In this document: in pieces, positions 1 through 7,432 of the stretch
How positions within the stretch are numbered: position 1 is the stretch's first letter
Layout of the letters: each line of letters opens with the position of its first letter
Assembly (NCBI GenBank): GCA_021204865.1
Contig: JAJPYQ010000013.1
Span: 1 to 37,221 of the forward strand
Origin: Prevotellaceae bacterium
Lineage (GTDB): Bacteria; Bacteroidota; Bacteroidia; Bacteroidales; Bacteroidaceae
DNA length: 37,221 nucleotides
Direction of reading: 5' to 3'
The notes under the pieces: model-generated
Told to the model about the DNA's origin: nothing
What the model saw: only the letters and a program-made list of their open reading frames with translations
Databases searched by the model: none
Position numbers and translations under genes: made by a program

Positions 1-79
1 TAAGGGAGGGGCTAATCGCGGGCGGCGTAGAGCCTGCCGGCTCGCTGGCTTCCCTAAGGGAGGGGCTAATCGCGGGCGG
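1..79. repeat. Two direct copies of a 25-bp sequence at the window edge
   Basis: Positions 1-25 and 55-79 are identical, beginning TAAGGGAGGGGCTAATCGCG, and are spaced 54 bp apart. The second copy is preceded by CCC, giving the small palindrome CCCTAAGGG. The array may continue left of the window. Positions 80-240 show no gene that I can support; they hold a run of ten C at 102-111. Confidence 0.7.
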
Positions 80-243
80 ACGTAGGCGATGGGACGCTGC
101 ACCCCCCCCCCAGCGGGGGTTCTCCTTAACCGTCTTGCCGCGGGTGTGCCTGTGTTTGAGAGGTAAGAGTGGCAATCGTGTGGGGTTGCCGCCTAATAAT
201 CATTGATTTAGGTCGAAAGGCTTTGCGGGGGCAGGCGATTGCC

Positions 244-251
244 TACCTTTG
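244..251 (+). promoter_or_regulatory. Bacteroidota sigma-ABfr promoter for the small ORF at 325
   Basis: TACCTTTG matches the -7 consensus TAnnTTTG. TTTG at 222-225 lies 18 bp upstream and fits the -33 box. The predicted leader to the ATG at 325 is about 70 nt. Confidence 0.75.
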
Positions 252-324
252 CCTGCGCAGAGAGAAAGAGACACAGGTAAAAAGACTATCTTATTAGCAA
301 TCCGTCAAGTGTCGACACAAGGTT

Positions 325-474
325 ATGAATGAGTACCTGAAGCCCTCCGTCTGGGTGGTTGAGTGCGTGAAGTATGCGATGGCTGCTCTCTCGGCTGACG
401 CCCAGGACAAGGAGGAGGATGAGAAGCGGTACGAGAACAACGGTTGGAACGACAGCTCCTTTTGGGGAGAATAG
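325..474 (+). CDS. Small 49-residue hypothetical protein
   Basis: ATG at 325 to TAG at 472-474 encodes a 49-residue protein starting MNEYLKPSVWVVECVKYAMA, followed by an acidic, Asn/Trp-rich tail (DKEEDEKRYENN, then NGWNDSSFWGE). It has its own promoter (244-251) and a strong terminator (530-563), which is the main evidence that it is a real unit. The layout, a short 'lKPsvkVVE' head, a Cys or hydrophobic middle and a polar tail, resembles the many short orphan ORFs seen in Bacteroidales genomes. That resemblance is from memory and not searched. No signal peptide cleavage site is clear. Function unknown. Confidence 0.6.
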   Translation: MNEYLKPSVWVVECVKYAMAALSADAQDKEEDEKRYENNGWNDSSFWGE

Positions 475-529
475 TTCACGATAGGAATTTCTTCATAAGA
501 TTCCAAAGGTTTTAATTAAAGTGTTGAAG

Positions 530-563
530 GCCAGCCCCGACGTGAGTCGCGGCTGGCTTTTTT
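530..563 (+). terminator. Intrinsic terminator after the small ORF
   Basis: GCCAGCC (530-536) pairs with GGCTGGC (551-557) and CGAC (538-541) with GTCG (546-549) around the loop GTGA. Six T follow at 558-563. This is a textbook rho-independent terminator on the plus strand. Confidence 0.9.
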
Positions 564-586
564 CGTGCCTATTGGGGAGGCGGCGC

Positions 587-701
587 AATCGCTTCGTCGG
601 ACCGACTGAAATCGCTTCGTCGGACCGACTGAAATCGCTTCGTCGGACCGACTGAAATCGCTTCGTCGGACCGACTGAAATCGCCTCGTCGAACTGGTCT
701 C
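587..701. repeat. 23-bp tandem array, four perfect units plus one degenerate
   Basis: Units start at 587, 610, 633 and 656 and are identical over 23 bp, beginning AATCGCTTCGTCGGACCGAC. A fifth, diverged unit starts at 679. Each holds the near-palindrome GTCGGACCGAC. The array lies between the terminator of the small ORF and the end of galE, and no unique spacers separate the units, so it is not a CRISPR. It is one of several arrays of this period in the window. Confidence 0.9.
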
Positions 702-766
702 ACCCCGTTCGCCGAGTGGTGTTCAGCGTCTCTTAGCTGGGCGCGCTGGCGAGTGTACCTAACGAA

Positions 767-802
767 GCGCGGGCAACAGGTTTGTGTTCCTGTTGCCCGC
801 GC
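767..802 (-). terminator. Strong hairpin downstream of galE
   Basis: A perfect 14-bp stem, 767-780 with 789-802 (GCGCGGGCAACAGG and its complement), closes an 8-nt loop. It lies just past the galE stop on the minus strand. The U-tract is weak (GCTTCGTT), so termination efficiency is uncertain. Confidence 0.75.
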
Positions 803-822
803 GTTGAGGGGGTGGGGGAGGC

Positions 823-1839
823 TTACTCCTCGAAGCCGTTGGGGTTGTTGCGTTGCCAGTTCCAGCTGTCGCGGCACATGTCCTCTATGCCGTACAGCGC
901 CTCCCATCCAAGCTCTCGGCGTGCCTTCGACGGGTCGCAGTAGCAGGTGGCTATGTCTCCCGCCCTGCGGGGCTTGATGGAGTAGGGCACGTTGACGCCG
1001 TTAGCCTTGATGAAGGCGTTCACCACGTCGAGCACGCTGTAGCCGTGCCCCGTGCCGATGTTGTAGATGGCTATGCCCTGCTTGCGCTCTATTGCCTGGA
1101 GGGCGGCGACGTGAGCCTTCGCCAGGTCGACCACGTGGATGTAGTCACGCACTCCCGTTCCGTCGTGCGTGTCGTAGTCATTGCCGAACACTCCCAGCTC
1201 CTTGCGCTTGCCGATGGCGGTCTGCGTGATGTAGGGCATGAGGTTGTTGGGGATGCCGTTTGGGTTCTCTCCTATCGTGCCGCTCGGGTGAGCGCCGATA
1301 GGGTTGAAGTAGCGCAGCAGCACCACGTTCCATTCCTTGTCCGCCCTTTGCACGTCCATCATCACCTCCTCGAGCATGGACTTGGTCTGCCCGTAGGGGT
1401 TGGTGCAGCGTCCCTTGGGGCATTCCTCGGTGATGGGGATGATGGCGGGGTCGCCGTAGACCGTCGCGCTTGAGCTGAAGATGATGTTCTTGCAGCCGTT
1501 CTTGCGCATGACGTCGAGCAGGACGAAGGTGCCGTTCATGTTGTTCTCGTAGTACTCAAGCGGCTTCTCCACGCTCTCGCCCACAGCCTTGAGGCCTGCG
1601 AAGTGAATGCAAGCGTCGAACTTATGCTCGGCGAAGACAGCCTCGAGCGCCTTGCGGTCGCGCACGTCAGCCCGGTAGAACGGCACCGCCTTGCCGATGA
1701 TCTTCTCCACCCGCTTGAGGGCGATGGGGCTGCTGTTGTAGAGGTTGTCGACGACCACCGCCTCGTGCCCGGCGTTGGATAGTTCGATGAGCGTGTGGCT
1801 ACCGATGAAGCCAGCGCCGCCAGTAAGCAAAATCTTCAT
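823..1839 (-). CDS. galE: UDP-glucose 4-epimerase
   Basis: This 338-residue enzyme interconverts UDP-glucose and UDP-galactose (Leloir pathway). The N-terminal Rossmann motif TGGAGFIGSH binds NAD. SSSATVYG supplies the catalytic Ser and NPYGQTK is the YxxxK catalytic pair. Length is normal for the extended SDR family. I chose ATG at 1839 (MKILLTGGAG) over an in-frame GTG at 1845, because it gives the canonical GalE N-terminus. It has its own promoter at 1882-1889 and a hairpin downstream. It may also be read from the sialidase/beta-helix genes upstream, which lie on the same strand about 90 bp away. In a glycan-foraging setting it would feed galactose into glycolysis and supply UDP-Gal for surface glycans. 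Confidence 0.97.
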   Translation of the reverse strand: MKILLTGGAGFIGSHTLIELSNAGHEAVVVDNLYNSSPIALKRVEKIIGKAVPFYRADVRDRKALEAVFAEHKFDACIHFAGLKAVGESVEKPLEYYENNMNGTFVLLDVMRKNGCKNIIFSSSATVYGDPAIIPITEECPKGRCTNPYGQTKSMLEEVMMDVQRADKEWNVVLLRYFNPIGAHPSGTIGENPNGIPNNLMPYITQTAIGKRKELGVFGNDYDTHDGTGVRDYIHVVDLAKAHVAALQAIERKQGIAIYNIGTGHGYSVLDVVNAFIKANGVNVPYSIKPRRAGDIATCYCDPSKARRELGWEALYGIEDMCRDSWNWQRNNPNGFEE

Positions 1840-1881
1840 AATCACTCAGTCTTTTTGGTTTGTTCAGTAAGTCTTTCGCCG

Positions 1882-1889
1882 CAAATATA
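1882..1889 (-). promoter_or_regulatory. Promoter of galE
   Basis: CAAATATA on the plus strand reads TATATTTG on the minus strand, a match to TAnnTTTG. It predicts a start about 40 nt before the galE ATG. Confidence 0.65.
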
Positions 1890-1930
1890 GCAATCTATTC
1901 CCGTTCCTCCGCCAGTGTGCGGGCGTTTTC

Positions 1931-3217
1931 TTAGTTAACCTTCACCGTGCCCGCTCCCTCGGCTATCCTGAGGGCAGACGTGTCGGAGGCTTGGTCGGCG
2001 GTGAGGGTGATGGCGGACTCCTCCTCGTTGGCAAGCAGCGTTCCAGCCAGCTTCTGCGAGGTGAGGTTCACGTCAATCTGCCCTCCGTTGCTCCCAGCCC
2101 TGCCCCAGCTGTGCCCGTCCGTGTTGCAGTTGCGGCAGGTTATCAGGGGGTAGTCGGTGGTGAGGGCGTTGCCATCGGGGTCGAGCAGCGTGCAGTTCTC
2201 CATGTTGACAATGGTGTGCGTGTTGGTTACCAGTATCATGGCAGTGCCGCTGTTGTCGCGTATCGTGCTGTTCTTCATCGAGAGCGTGCTTGTGCCGATG
2301 GAAGCGTCGCCGCTGAAGCTTTGGTATAGCATAATGCCCCCGTGTTGCGGGCTGTGTCCAGTGAAGTCGCAGCCAGTGATAGTGATGGTGTTCTTTCCCT
2401 CTATCACCATCGTCTGCGAGATGGCAGCCGAGCCAGTGGCGTTGTGGGCGGTGATGTCTCCCGTAGAGTAGATGCAGGGCGAGCCTTCGCCAGCAGTGTT
2501 GAGCGTGCTCTTAGCCTCGCAACCCTCCGTGCCGACGATGACTGTGCCTCCCCCGCGGTCGGTGGCAAGGGCGGCGCAGTGTGCGCCTTGCGTGGATATG
2601 TCCACCGTGCCGCTTGCCTCAATAACCCCTGCGCAGGTGGCGAAGAGACCACGGCTTGAGCCTCGGCTTGTGCGTATCGTTATGCCGTCGGTGATGGTGA
2701 CCTTAGCCTCGTCGCACGAGAAGACGGCGTTGGCGTACTCAGCGTCGGTGCTGATGGCGCAGCCCTTAAGCTCGATGGTAGAGCCTTCGCCCACCGCCAC
2801 GACTGCGCTGTTCATGCCGTAGAAGTTGAAGCTGTCGTCGCCTCCTCCTCCGGGAGCTCCTCCGCCCGGTCTGCCTCCTCCACGAGGACCGCCTTGCCCT
2901 TCTTCGGGTCTGCCCTCAGGTCTTTGCGGACGGTTGCCGCCCATTTGCCCAGAGCTTATGCCATCGCCCGTCTTATTTATGCTGCAATGGTCAAGCACCA
3001 GCTTGCCTCCGTTCACCACCAACGCCGCAATCTCGTTGCCCTCGGTTGCTGATAGCGTCTCGCCAGAAAGCGTCACCGTCTTTCCGTCAACAAGCAAAGC
3101 CGCACGGTAGGTGACCGTGCGGCTTGCGTTCTTCAACTCCACGTTAACGCTGTCTCCCTCAGCCAGAGCGGCTGAGGCGAACAGCGTCAAGGCGGCTGTT
3201 ACGATAGTCTTCTTCAT
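1931..3217 (-). CDS. Secreted right-handed beta-helix-like surface protein
   Basis: 428 residues. It starts with a signal peptide (MKKTIVTAALTLFASAALA, then EGDS). A Gly/Pro/Arg/Glu-rich low-complexity segment at about residues 92-127 separates a short N-terminal beta domain from a long repetitive region. That region has recurrent short strand patterns such as 'gStIELKGCAIST', 'gTVDIST', 'NTITITGCDFTG' and 'HTIVNMENCTLLD', typical of parallel beta-helix proteins, with regularly placed Cys and Asn. No catalytic pectate-lyase residues are recognisable, so a carbohydrate-binding or adhesin-like role is inferred rather than seen. It lies only 13 bp after the sialidase stop on the same strand and is probably co-transcribed. 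It ends without a classical sorting domain. Confidence 0.7.
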   Translation of the reverse strand: MKKTIVTAALTLFASAALAEGDSVNVELKNASRTVTYRAALLVDGKTVTLSGETLSATEGNEIAALVVNGGKLVLDHCSINKTGDGISSGQMGGNRPQRPEGRPEEGQGGPRGGGRPGGGAPGGGGDDSFNFYGMNSAVVAVGEGSTIELKGCAISTDAEYANAVFSCDEAKVTITDGITIRTSRGSSRGLFATCAGVIEASGTVDISTQGAHCAALATDRGGGTVIVGTEGCEAKSTLNTAGEGSPCIYSTGDITAHNATGSAAISQTMVIEGKNTITITGCDFTGHSPQHGGIMLYQSFSGDASIGTSTLSMKNSTIRDNSGTAMILVTNTHTIVNMENCTLLDPDGNALTTDYPLITCRNCNTDGHSWGRAGSNGGQIDVNLTSQKLAGTLLANEEESAITLTADQASDTSALRIAEGAGTVKVN

Positions 3218-3230
3218 TATAGTAAAGTGT

Positions 3231-6200
3231 TTACTTAATCAGCACCGTCTTGCCGTCCACCACGAAGATGCCCTTCTCGCCCTCTCTGCGAGGCACACCG
3301 CTCAGGTTGTACATCTTATGGGAGCGAGCGCTTGTGGCTTCCGTCTTTGCGCTTGCTATGCCCGTGGTTATCTGGCTTGCTTCTCTTGGCAGAAGGGTCA
3401 GCTCGCTCGCCTCGCTTAGCTCCACGTGGCAGCTATAAGCGGGTACATTCACGTACGAGCCTTTTGGCACACGGTTAAAGCCCACGCCTCCACGTGAGGC
3501 TATGTTCTTGAAGTTGTTGTAGATGGTAGCGCTGTCGCCCCAAACCTTGTTGTTCACGAAATGCCCGACAAGTGCGCCTTCCTTATATATACAATCACTG
3601 GGCAGCGTCTGTGCCACCCACTCCTCTGAGGGGCGGGAGAAGTAGTACTCTCCCTCTGCCCCTGCCACCACGTAGGGGGTAAGCCCTTGGAGCGTGGTGC
3701 TGTCCAGCTTCTCTATAAGGATGGCGGAGATGAGGGAGTCGTTCTCGTAGAAGCTGTACAAGGAGTCGAGGCAAGCGTAAGCCGTCAAGCCCTCGGGCAG
3801 CTCAGCGTCAAAAGGGAGGATGATGGTGTTCCAGCTATAGTCAGGCATCTCGTAGTCCACGTTAGTCTGTATGCGGTGGAAGGGAGCGTCGTCGGTGAAC
3901 TTGTACTTCCCGTCGCTTGCCCAGTCGAGGCTGAAGCGCACGTATCGCATAGTGAAGCCGCCGTAGAGGCCGTTCTCCTCGTAGTATACGCCCAGCGTGC
4001 CGTCGGGCAGCACGGTGGCGGAGCTGTAGGCAGAGCCTCGTGGGCAGATGGTCTTCACCGTCTCGAAGGTCTCGCCCTCGTCGGTGCTAAGGGCGATGGA
4101 CACGTTCTCACGGCTGCCGCTGTTGGGAGCTGTCTGAAGGGCGATGTTGAAGGCGTTGCCGTCGAGCGTTGAGCACCATACCATATAGTCTCCGTCGCAG
4201 GCGTTGCCCGAGATGCCGCTGGTGAAGCGTGTCTCGGCCGCCTTCTCCCACGTCTCGCCGTCGTCGGTGGTGTAGTTGTAGAAGTTGTAGCCCGACTGTC
4301 GCACGCTTATGGCGAGGTCTCCGTTGTTGCGCTCCAGCACCTTAGGCTCGTCGCAGGAGGTAGTGCCGCTTGTGCCGCTGACGTACCACGTCTCGCCTCC
4401 GTCCTTCGACATGAAGTTGTAGTAGTTCCACGTCACTGTGCCCGTCGTGGTGTCTGCTTCCTTATTAATGAAGGGCGAGACGAGCGTGCCGTCCCTCTTC
4501 TGCAAGCCAGCGCCCGAGCCCGAGAAGCCAGCGAACCAGTTAGTGTTGGGGCTGCCTGCTCCGTAGAGTTCCTTGGTGTGGTCGACGGGGGCTTCCCACG
4601 TCAAGCCGCCGTCGTGGCTGGTGATGGTCTTCCACGCCTGCTCGCTGCCCGCCACGGCAGAGAGAGAGCCAGCGTCGTTGAAGCCGTAGCCTGCGGGCGA
4701 GGAGGTCATTATGCCTATTATGTCTCCCGTGATGCGGTTCGTTATGAGGGAAGCGTCGCCGTGCCCGTAGTCGCCTCCAGTGTCAGCCTTGCCCGCCACG
4801 TTCACTGGCTCGCTCCACGTCTTGCCGTTGTCGTCGGAGTACTGGGCGACGACGTAGACGTGCGTGGGCAGGTCGCCGTTAGTGTTGGTGCGGTCGTCGG
4901 AGAGGATTACTATGCGTGAGCCGTCGGCTGTGGTGGTGATGGCGGGTATGCGGTAGTAGAGAGTGCCCTTGTCCATAGGCATGAGTGGCGAGCTCTCGGT
5001 TAGGAAGATGGTGGCTGAGTAGGAGGGGTCGCCACTCGTTTCGGCTATCACGTTGCCGTCGAGGGTGTAGGAGGTGATGGTAGCGTCCACGGTGTTGCCC
5101 TCGGTAGCGTCGTCGGAGATGTCGAGGCATATCCACAGGTACTGCGAGCCTACGGGCAGTGTCACGCCCTCGCCCGAGATGGTGTAGTTGCCTTCGCTGT
5201 CTATCGTGCCCTCTGCCCAGAGCGTGCCGTTCTCCTCTCGCCAAGGTATGCTGTTGTCATGGTCGTCGATGTACAGCTCTCGTTGGTTGGAGGCGAGGTA
5301 AGCCCTCACGGCGGTTACGTCCGAGAGGTCGTCTGCCTTTATCTTGCCGCTGACGGAGGTTAGGGTAGCTCCCTCGTCGAGCCCTGAGAGCACCATCGTC
5401 GAGCGTATGATAGGCACGTTCTTGTTGCCTATGCCTGTGGTCACCTTGCCTTGCTCAACGCTTGTGCTCTCCAGCTCCACCTCCGTGCTCTCGATGGTCA
5501 CCTCCTCGAAGTTCCACATCGAGGCGTTGCCCGACTCAGTGTACCAGTGCACGATCATAGAGCCGTTGTCCTGTGCGTGCAGATACTTGTAGCCTGAGGC
5601 GTTGGTGTCCTCTATGGTGAAGCTGCCGTCCTCGTAGAAGGCTACCGAGTAGCCGTACGTGGGCTCGCTGCTGAGGGTGAACTGGTTGCCGTTCGTCTTG
5701 AGCCACTGCCCCGTGTAGTTCTTTATAGCCATCTTGCTGTAGTCTCCCTCCTCTGCGTCCTCCTTCCAGAAGCTCCAGAGGTAGGCGGGCTGGAAGCTCT
5801 TTGTCGCGAAGAGCACCGAGCCGCTTGCCTCGTCGTAGTACCACACCTTGCCTTGGCAGTAGCTGTTCGTGCTGGTGCTGTAGACGTAGTACCAGTGCTG
5901 CTCCTCGTCGGTGCTAAGGGTGATGTGCGGGTCGGTGTCCACGTCCACGGGGGCGAGCGTCACTGTCCAGTCGTAGACGTAAGCCCCGTCGTTAGAGTCG
6001 GACGAGGAGAGCGCTATGGTCACGGTGTGCGAGCTTATGTCGGTGAAGCTGAACTCTTGCTCAGTGGCGTTCACGCTGATGGTTCCCCCGGGGCTGAGGG
6101 TCATGGTCACGGTCTGCGAGCTGTTGTAGGACACAGCTTTGAACGACATGCCCGTTATGGCGTAGCCGCTCTCGACAGAGAGCGTGTAGCTGAAGGACGT

Positions 6201-6482
6201 GCCGCCGCCCTCTCGCAGCTCAAAGCCGCCGCGGCTCGTGTCTGCTTCCATGTTGTTCGTCGAGCCGTCGGAGCTGGCGAGGGTGACGGTAGGCGTGGCG
6301 GTGCTCACCCAGCGGTCCTTCCAGGGGTTGGAGGCGTCGCCGTCGCTGTCGCGGTAGAACGTCCCCGTCGAGGGTGCGATCTTGATGGTGTAGGTCTCCT
6401 CTGTCTCCTCTTGCGCATAGGCGAAGGTGCCAAGGGCGAGAGCCGTGAGGAGCAATGTCAGTTTAGTAACAGGGTTTCTCAT
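3231..6482 (-). CDS. Exo-alpha-sialidase (GH33, BNR repeats), secreted
   Basis: 1083 residues. It releases terminal sialic acid from glycoconjugates outside the cell. A signal peptide (MRNPVTKLTLLLTALALG, cleaved near AYAQ) follows the ATG at 6482; a longer upstream reading has no signal peptide. The first half holds beta-sandwich modules, then a domain resembling the neuraminidase BNR-associated N-terminal domain (around VSGKIKADDLSDVTAVRAYL). The catalytic propeller begins at YYRIPAI (Arg511 of the RIP motif) and carries five Asp boxes: SDDNGKTW, SHDGGLTW, SKDGGETW, TDDGETW and STDEGETF. The C-terminus (MYNLSGVPRREGEKGIFVVD, then GKTVLIK) looks like a Bacteroidales C-terminal sorting or cell-surface tail. 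The beta-helix gene follows 13 bp later. The exact substrate linkage cannot be read from sequence. Confidence 0.93.
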   Translation of the reverse strand: MRNPVTKLTLLLTALALGTFAYAQEETEETYTIKIAPSTGTFYRDSDGDASNPWKDRWVSTATPTVTLASSDGSTNNMEADTSRGGFELREGGGTSFSYTLSVESGYAITGMSFKAVSYNSSQTVTMTLSPGGTISVNATEQEFSFTDISSHTVTIALSSSDSNDGAYVYDWTVTLAPVDVDTDPHITLSTDEEQHWYYVYSTSTNSYCQGKVWYYDEASGSVLFATKSFQPAYLWSFWKEDAEEGDYSKMAIKNYTGQWLKTNGNQFTLSSEPTYGYSVAFYEDGSFTIEDTNASGYKYLHAQDNGSMIVHWYTESGNASMWNFEEVTIESTEVELESTSVEQGKVTTGIGNKNVPIIRSTMVLSGLDEGATLTSVSGKIKADDLSDVTAVRAYLASNQRELYIDDHDNSIPWREENGTLWAEGTIDSEGNYTISGEGVTLPVGSQYLWICLDISDDATEGNTVDATITSYTLDGNVIAETSGDPSYSATIFLTESSPLMPMDKGTLYYRIPAITTTADGSRIVILSDDRTNTNGDLPTHVYVVAQYSDDNGKTWSEPVNVAGKADTGGDYGHGDASLITNRITGDIIGIMTSSPAGYGFNDAGSLSAVAGSEQAWKTITSHDGGLTWEAPVDHTKELYGAGSPNTNWFAGFSGSGAGLQKRDGTLVSPFINKEADTTTGTVTWNYYNFMSKDGGETWYVSGTSGTTSCDEPKVLERNNGDLAISVRQSGYNFYNYTTDDGETWEKAAETRFTSGISGNACDGDYMVWCSTLDGNAFNIALQTAPNSGSRENVSIALSTDEGETFETVKTICPRGSAYSSATVLPDGTLGVYYEENGLYGGFTMRYVRFSLDWASDGKYKFTDDAPFHRIQTNVDYEMPDYSWNTIILPFDAELPEGLTAYACLDSLYSFYENDSLISAILIEKLDSTTLQGLTPYVVAGAEGEYYFSRPSEEWVAQTLPSDCIYKEGALVGHFVNNKVWGDSATIYNNFKNIASRGGVGFNRVPKGSYVNVPAYSCHVELSEASELTLLPREASQITTGIASAKTEATSARSHKMYNLSGVPRREGEKGIFVVDGKTVLIK

Positions 6483-6554
6483 AACGATAGTTGTTTTAGT
6501 ATAGTTTGTGTTATTGTGGGGTTTGTCCAGGTAAAGGGTCAGCGTCTCCGCAGG

Positions 6555-6562
6555 CAAATGTA
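6555..6562 (-). promoter_or_regulatory. Promoter of the sialidase operon
   Basis: CAAATGTA on the plus strand is TACATTTG on the minus strand, a match to TAnnTTTG. It predicts a leader of about 65-70 nt to the ATG at 6482. Confidence 0.7.
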
Positions 6563-6622
6563 CGCGAAATGGCCGTCAGCTCCAAACTTCCCCGGCACTT
6601 TCTACTATCGGACCGTCGCGCC

Positions 6623-6668
6623 CCTTATACAGAGACCGTGGTCCCCCTAATACAGGGACCGTGGTCCC
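6623..6668. repeat. Two 23-bp palindromic units (GGGACC-GT-GGTCCC type)
   Basis: Units 6623-6645 and 6646-6668 match except at a few bases. The second holds the palindrome GGGACCGTGGTCCC, while the first has one arm changed (GAGACCGTGGTCCC). They lie between the sialidase promoter and the 24-bp array. Confidence 0.8.
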
Positions 6669-6690
6669 CTCGCCGAGTGCGCCGTACACC

Positions 6691-6810
6691 TGCTAACAAG
6701 CAGTTGTGTGGAGGTGCTAACAAGCAGTTGTGTGGAGGTGCTAACAAGCAGTTGTTCGGAGGTGCTAACAAGCAGTTGTACGGAGGTGCTAACAAGCAGT
6801 TGTACGAAGC
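6691..6810. repeat. Left rnf-flanking array: five 24-bp units
   Basis: Units start at 6691, 6715, 6739, 6763 and 6787, each beginning TGCTAACAAGCAGTTGT with variation only in the next few bases. The core GCT-AACA-AGC is a small hairpin. The same TGCTAACAAGCA core in the same orientation, also five times at 24 bp, lies on the other side of the rnf operon (12545-12664). Confidence 0.92.
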
Positions 6811-6851
6811 CTATAATACAGGCGTAACGAAGCCTATAATACAGGCGTAAC
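6806..6851. repeat. Two perfect 23-bp units ending the left array
   Basis: 6806-6828 and 6829-6851 are identical. Their core is GCCTATAATACAGGC, with arms GCCT and AGGC. A 23-bp stretch (6814-6836) recurs perfectly in inverted orientation at 12507-12529, beyond the rnf operon. Nothing else is visible from 6852 to 6959. Confidence 0.9.
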
Positions 6852-6959
6852 GACTTCTTAGGGCTGGGGACTGCGACGCTTAGCTAACCATTGTGGCGGC
6901 AAGAGGCTGCTGGGCGGCACTTTTTGGGTTATATGGTTGGGGCGAAAGTTAGATTTGGC

Positions 6960-6967
6960 TACCTTTG
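6960..6967 (+). promoter_or_regulatory. Promoter of the rseC-rnf operon
   Basis: TACCTTTG, with TTG at 6937-6939 twenty bases upstream, fits the Bacteroidota -33/-7 promoter. The rseC ATG lies only 6 bases past the box, so the transcript is predicted to be leaderless or nearly so. Confidence 0.8.
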
Positions 6968-6973
6968 CCGCTG

Positions 6974-7399
6974 ATGAAGAGCGACCGTACCCGAGACTAT
7001 ATACTTCACGAGGGCGTTGTCACTGCCTTGAAGGGCGGGCAGGTGGAGGTGCGCATCGAGCGTACCCCGAGCTGCCAGGGCTGCCAAGCCGCGGGCTTGT
7101 GCAAGGCTGCCAAGGGGGGCACGTCTCTTGTCACCGCCACCTTCCAGGGCGAAGAGCCGAGGGTGGGGGAGAGCGTCACGGTGCAGGCCAGCGTCGGGCA
7201 GGGGCTGAGGGCGGCGCTTTGGGCTTACGTCGCGCCGCTCTTGCTGCTCGTGGCGGTGCTGGGCTTGACTGTAGCCCTGACGCACAACGAGGGGGCTTCC
7301 GCCTTGACAGGCATCGGCTCGGTGGCGGTGTACTACTTGGCTCTTCACCGCTTCGGAGGGCGGCTCTTCAAGGGGCTGAGCTTCTGCGTGAGGAGATGA
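6974..7399 (+). CDS. rseC: RseC/MucC-family membrane protein
   Basis: 141 residues. The family (SoxR-reducing system / sigma-E regulator RseC) sits in the inner membrane and is often encoded next to Rnf/Rsx genes. The N-terminal half carries the Cys cluster RTPSCQGCQAAGLCKAA, as in RseC, which probably binds a metal or Fe-S centre. Two hydrophobic segments follow (around AALWAYVAPLLLLVAVLGLT and ALTGIGSVAVYYLAL). ATG at 6974 (MKSDRTRDY) is chosen over an in-frame TTG at 6965, which lies inside the promoter box. It is the first gene of the operon, 33 bp before rnfB. Its role here, maturing or regulating Rnf, is inferred from context. Confidence 0.9.
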   Translation: MKSDRTRDYILHEGVVTALKGGQVEVRIERTPSCQGCQAAGLCKAAKGGTSLVTATFQGEEPRVGESVTVQASVGQGLRAALWAYVAPLLLLVAVLGLTVALTHNEGASALTGIGSVAVYYLALHRFGGRLFKGLSFCVRR

Positions 7400-7432
7400 C
7401 GACTAACCAACAACTTAAATGAAAGAGGAGAT

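Noticed and set aside
587..701. CRISPR array
   Set aside because: Units are contiguous with no unique spacers, the period is 23 bp, and no cas genes are present. The same reasoning excludes the other arrays.
6506..6850. Open frame encoding an eight-residue repeat (GGANKQLC-type) over the left array
   Set aside because: The repeat is 24 bp, so any frame stays open across it. There is no promoter or ATG in a good place, and the same unit family at 12545-12664 shows structure-keeping rather than protein-keeping changes.
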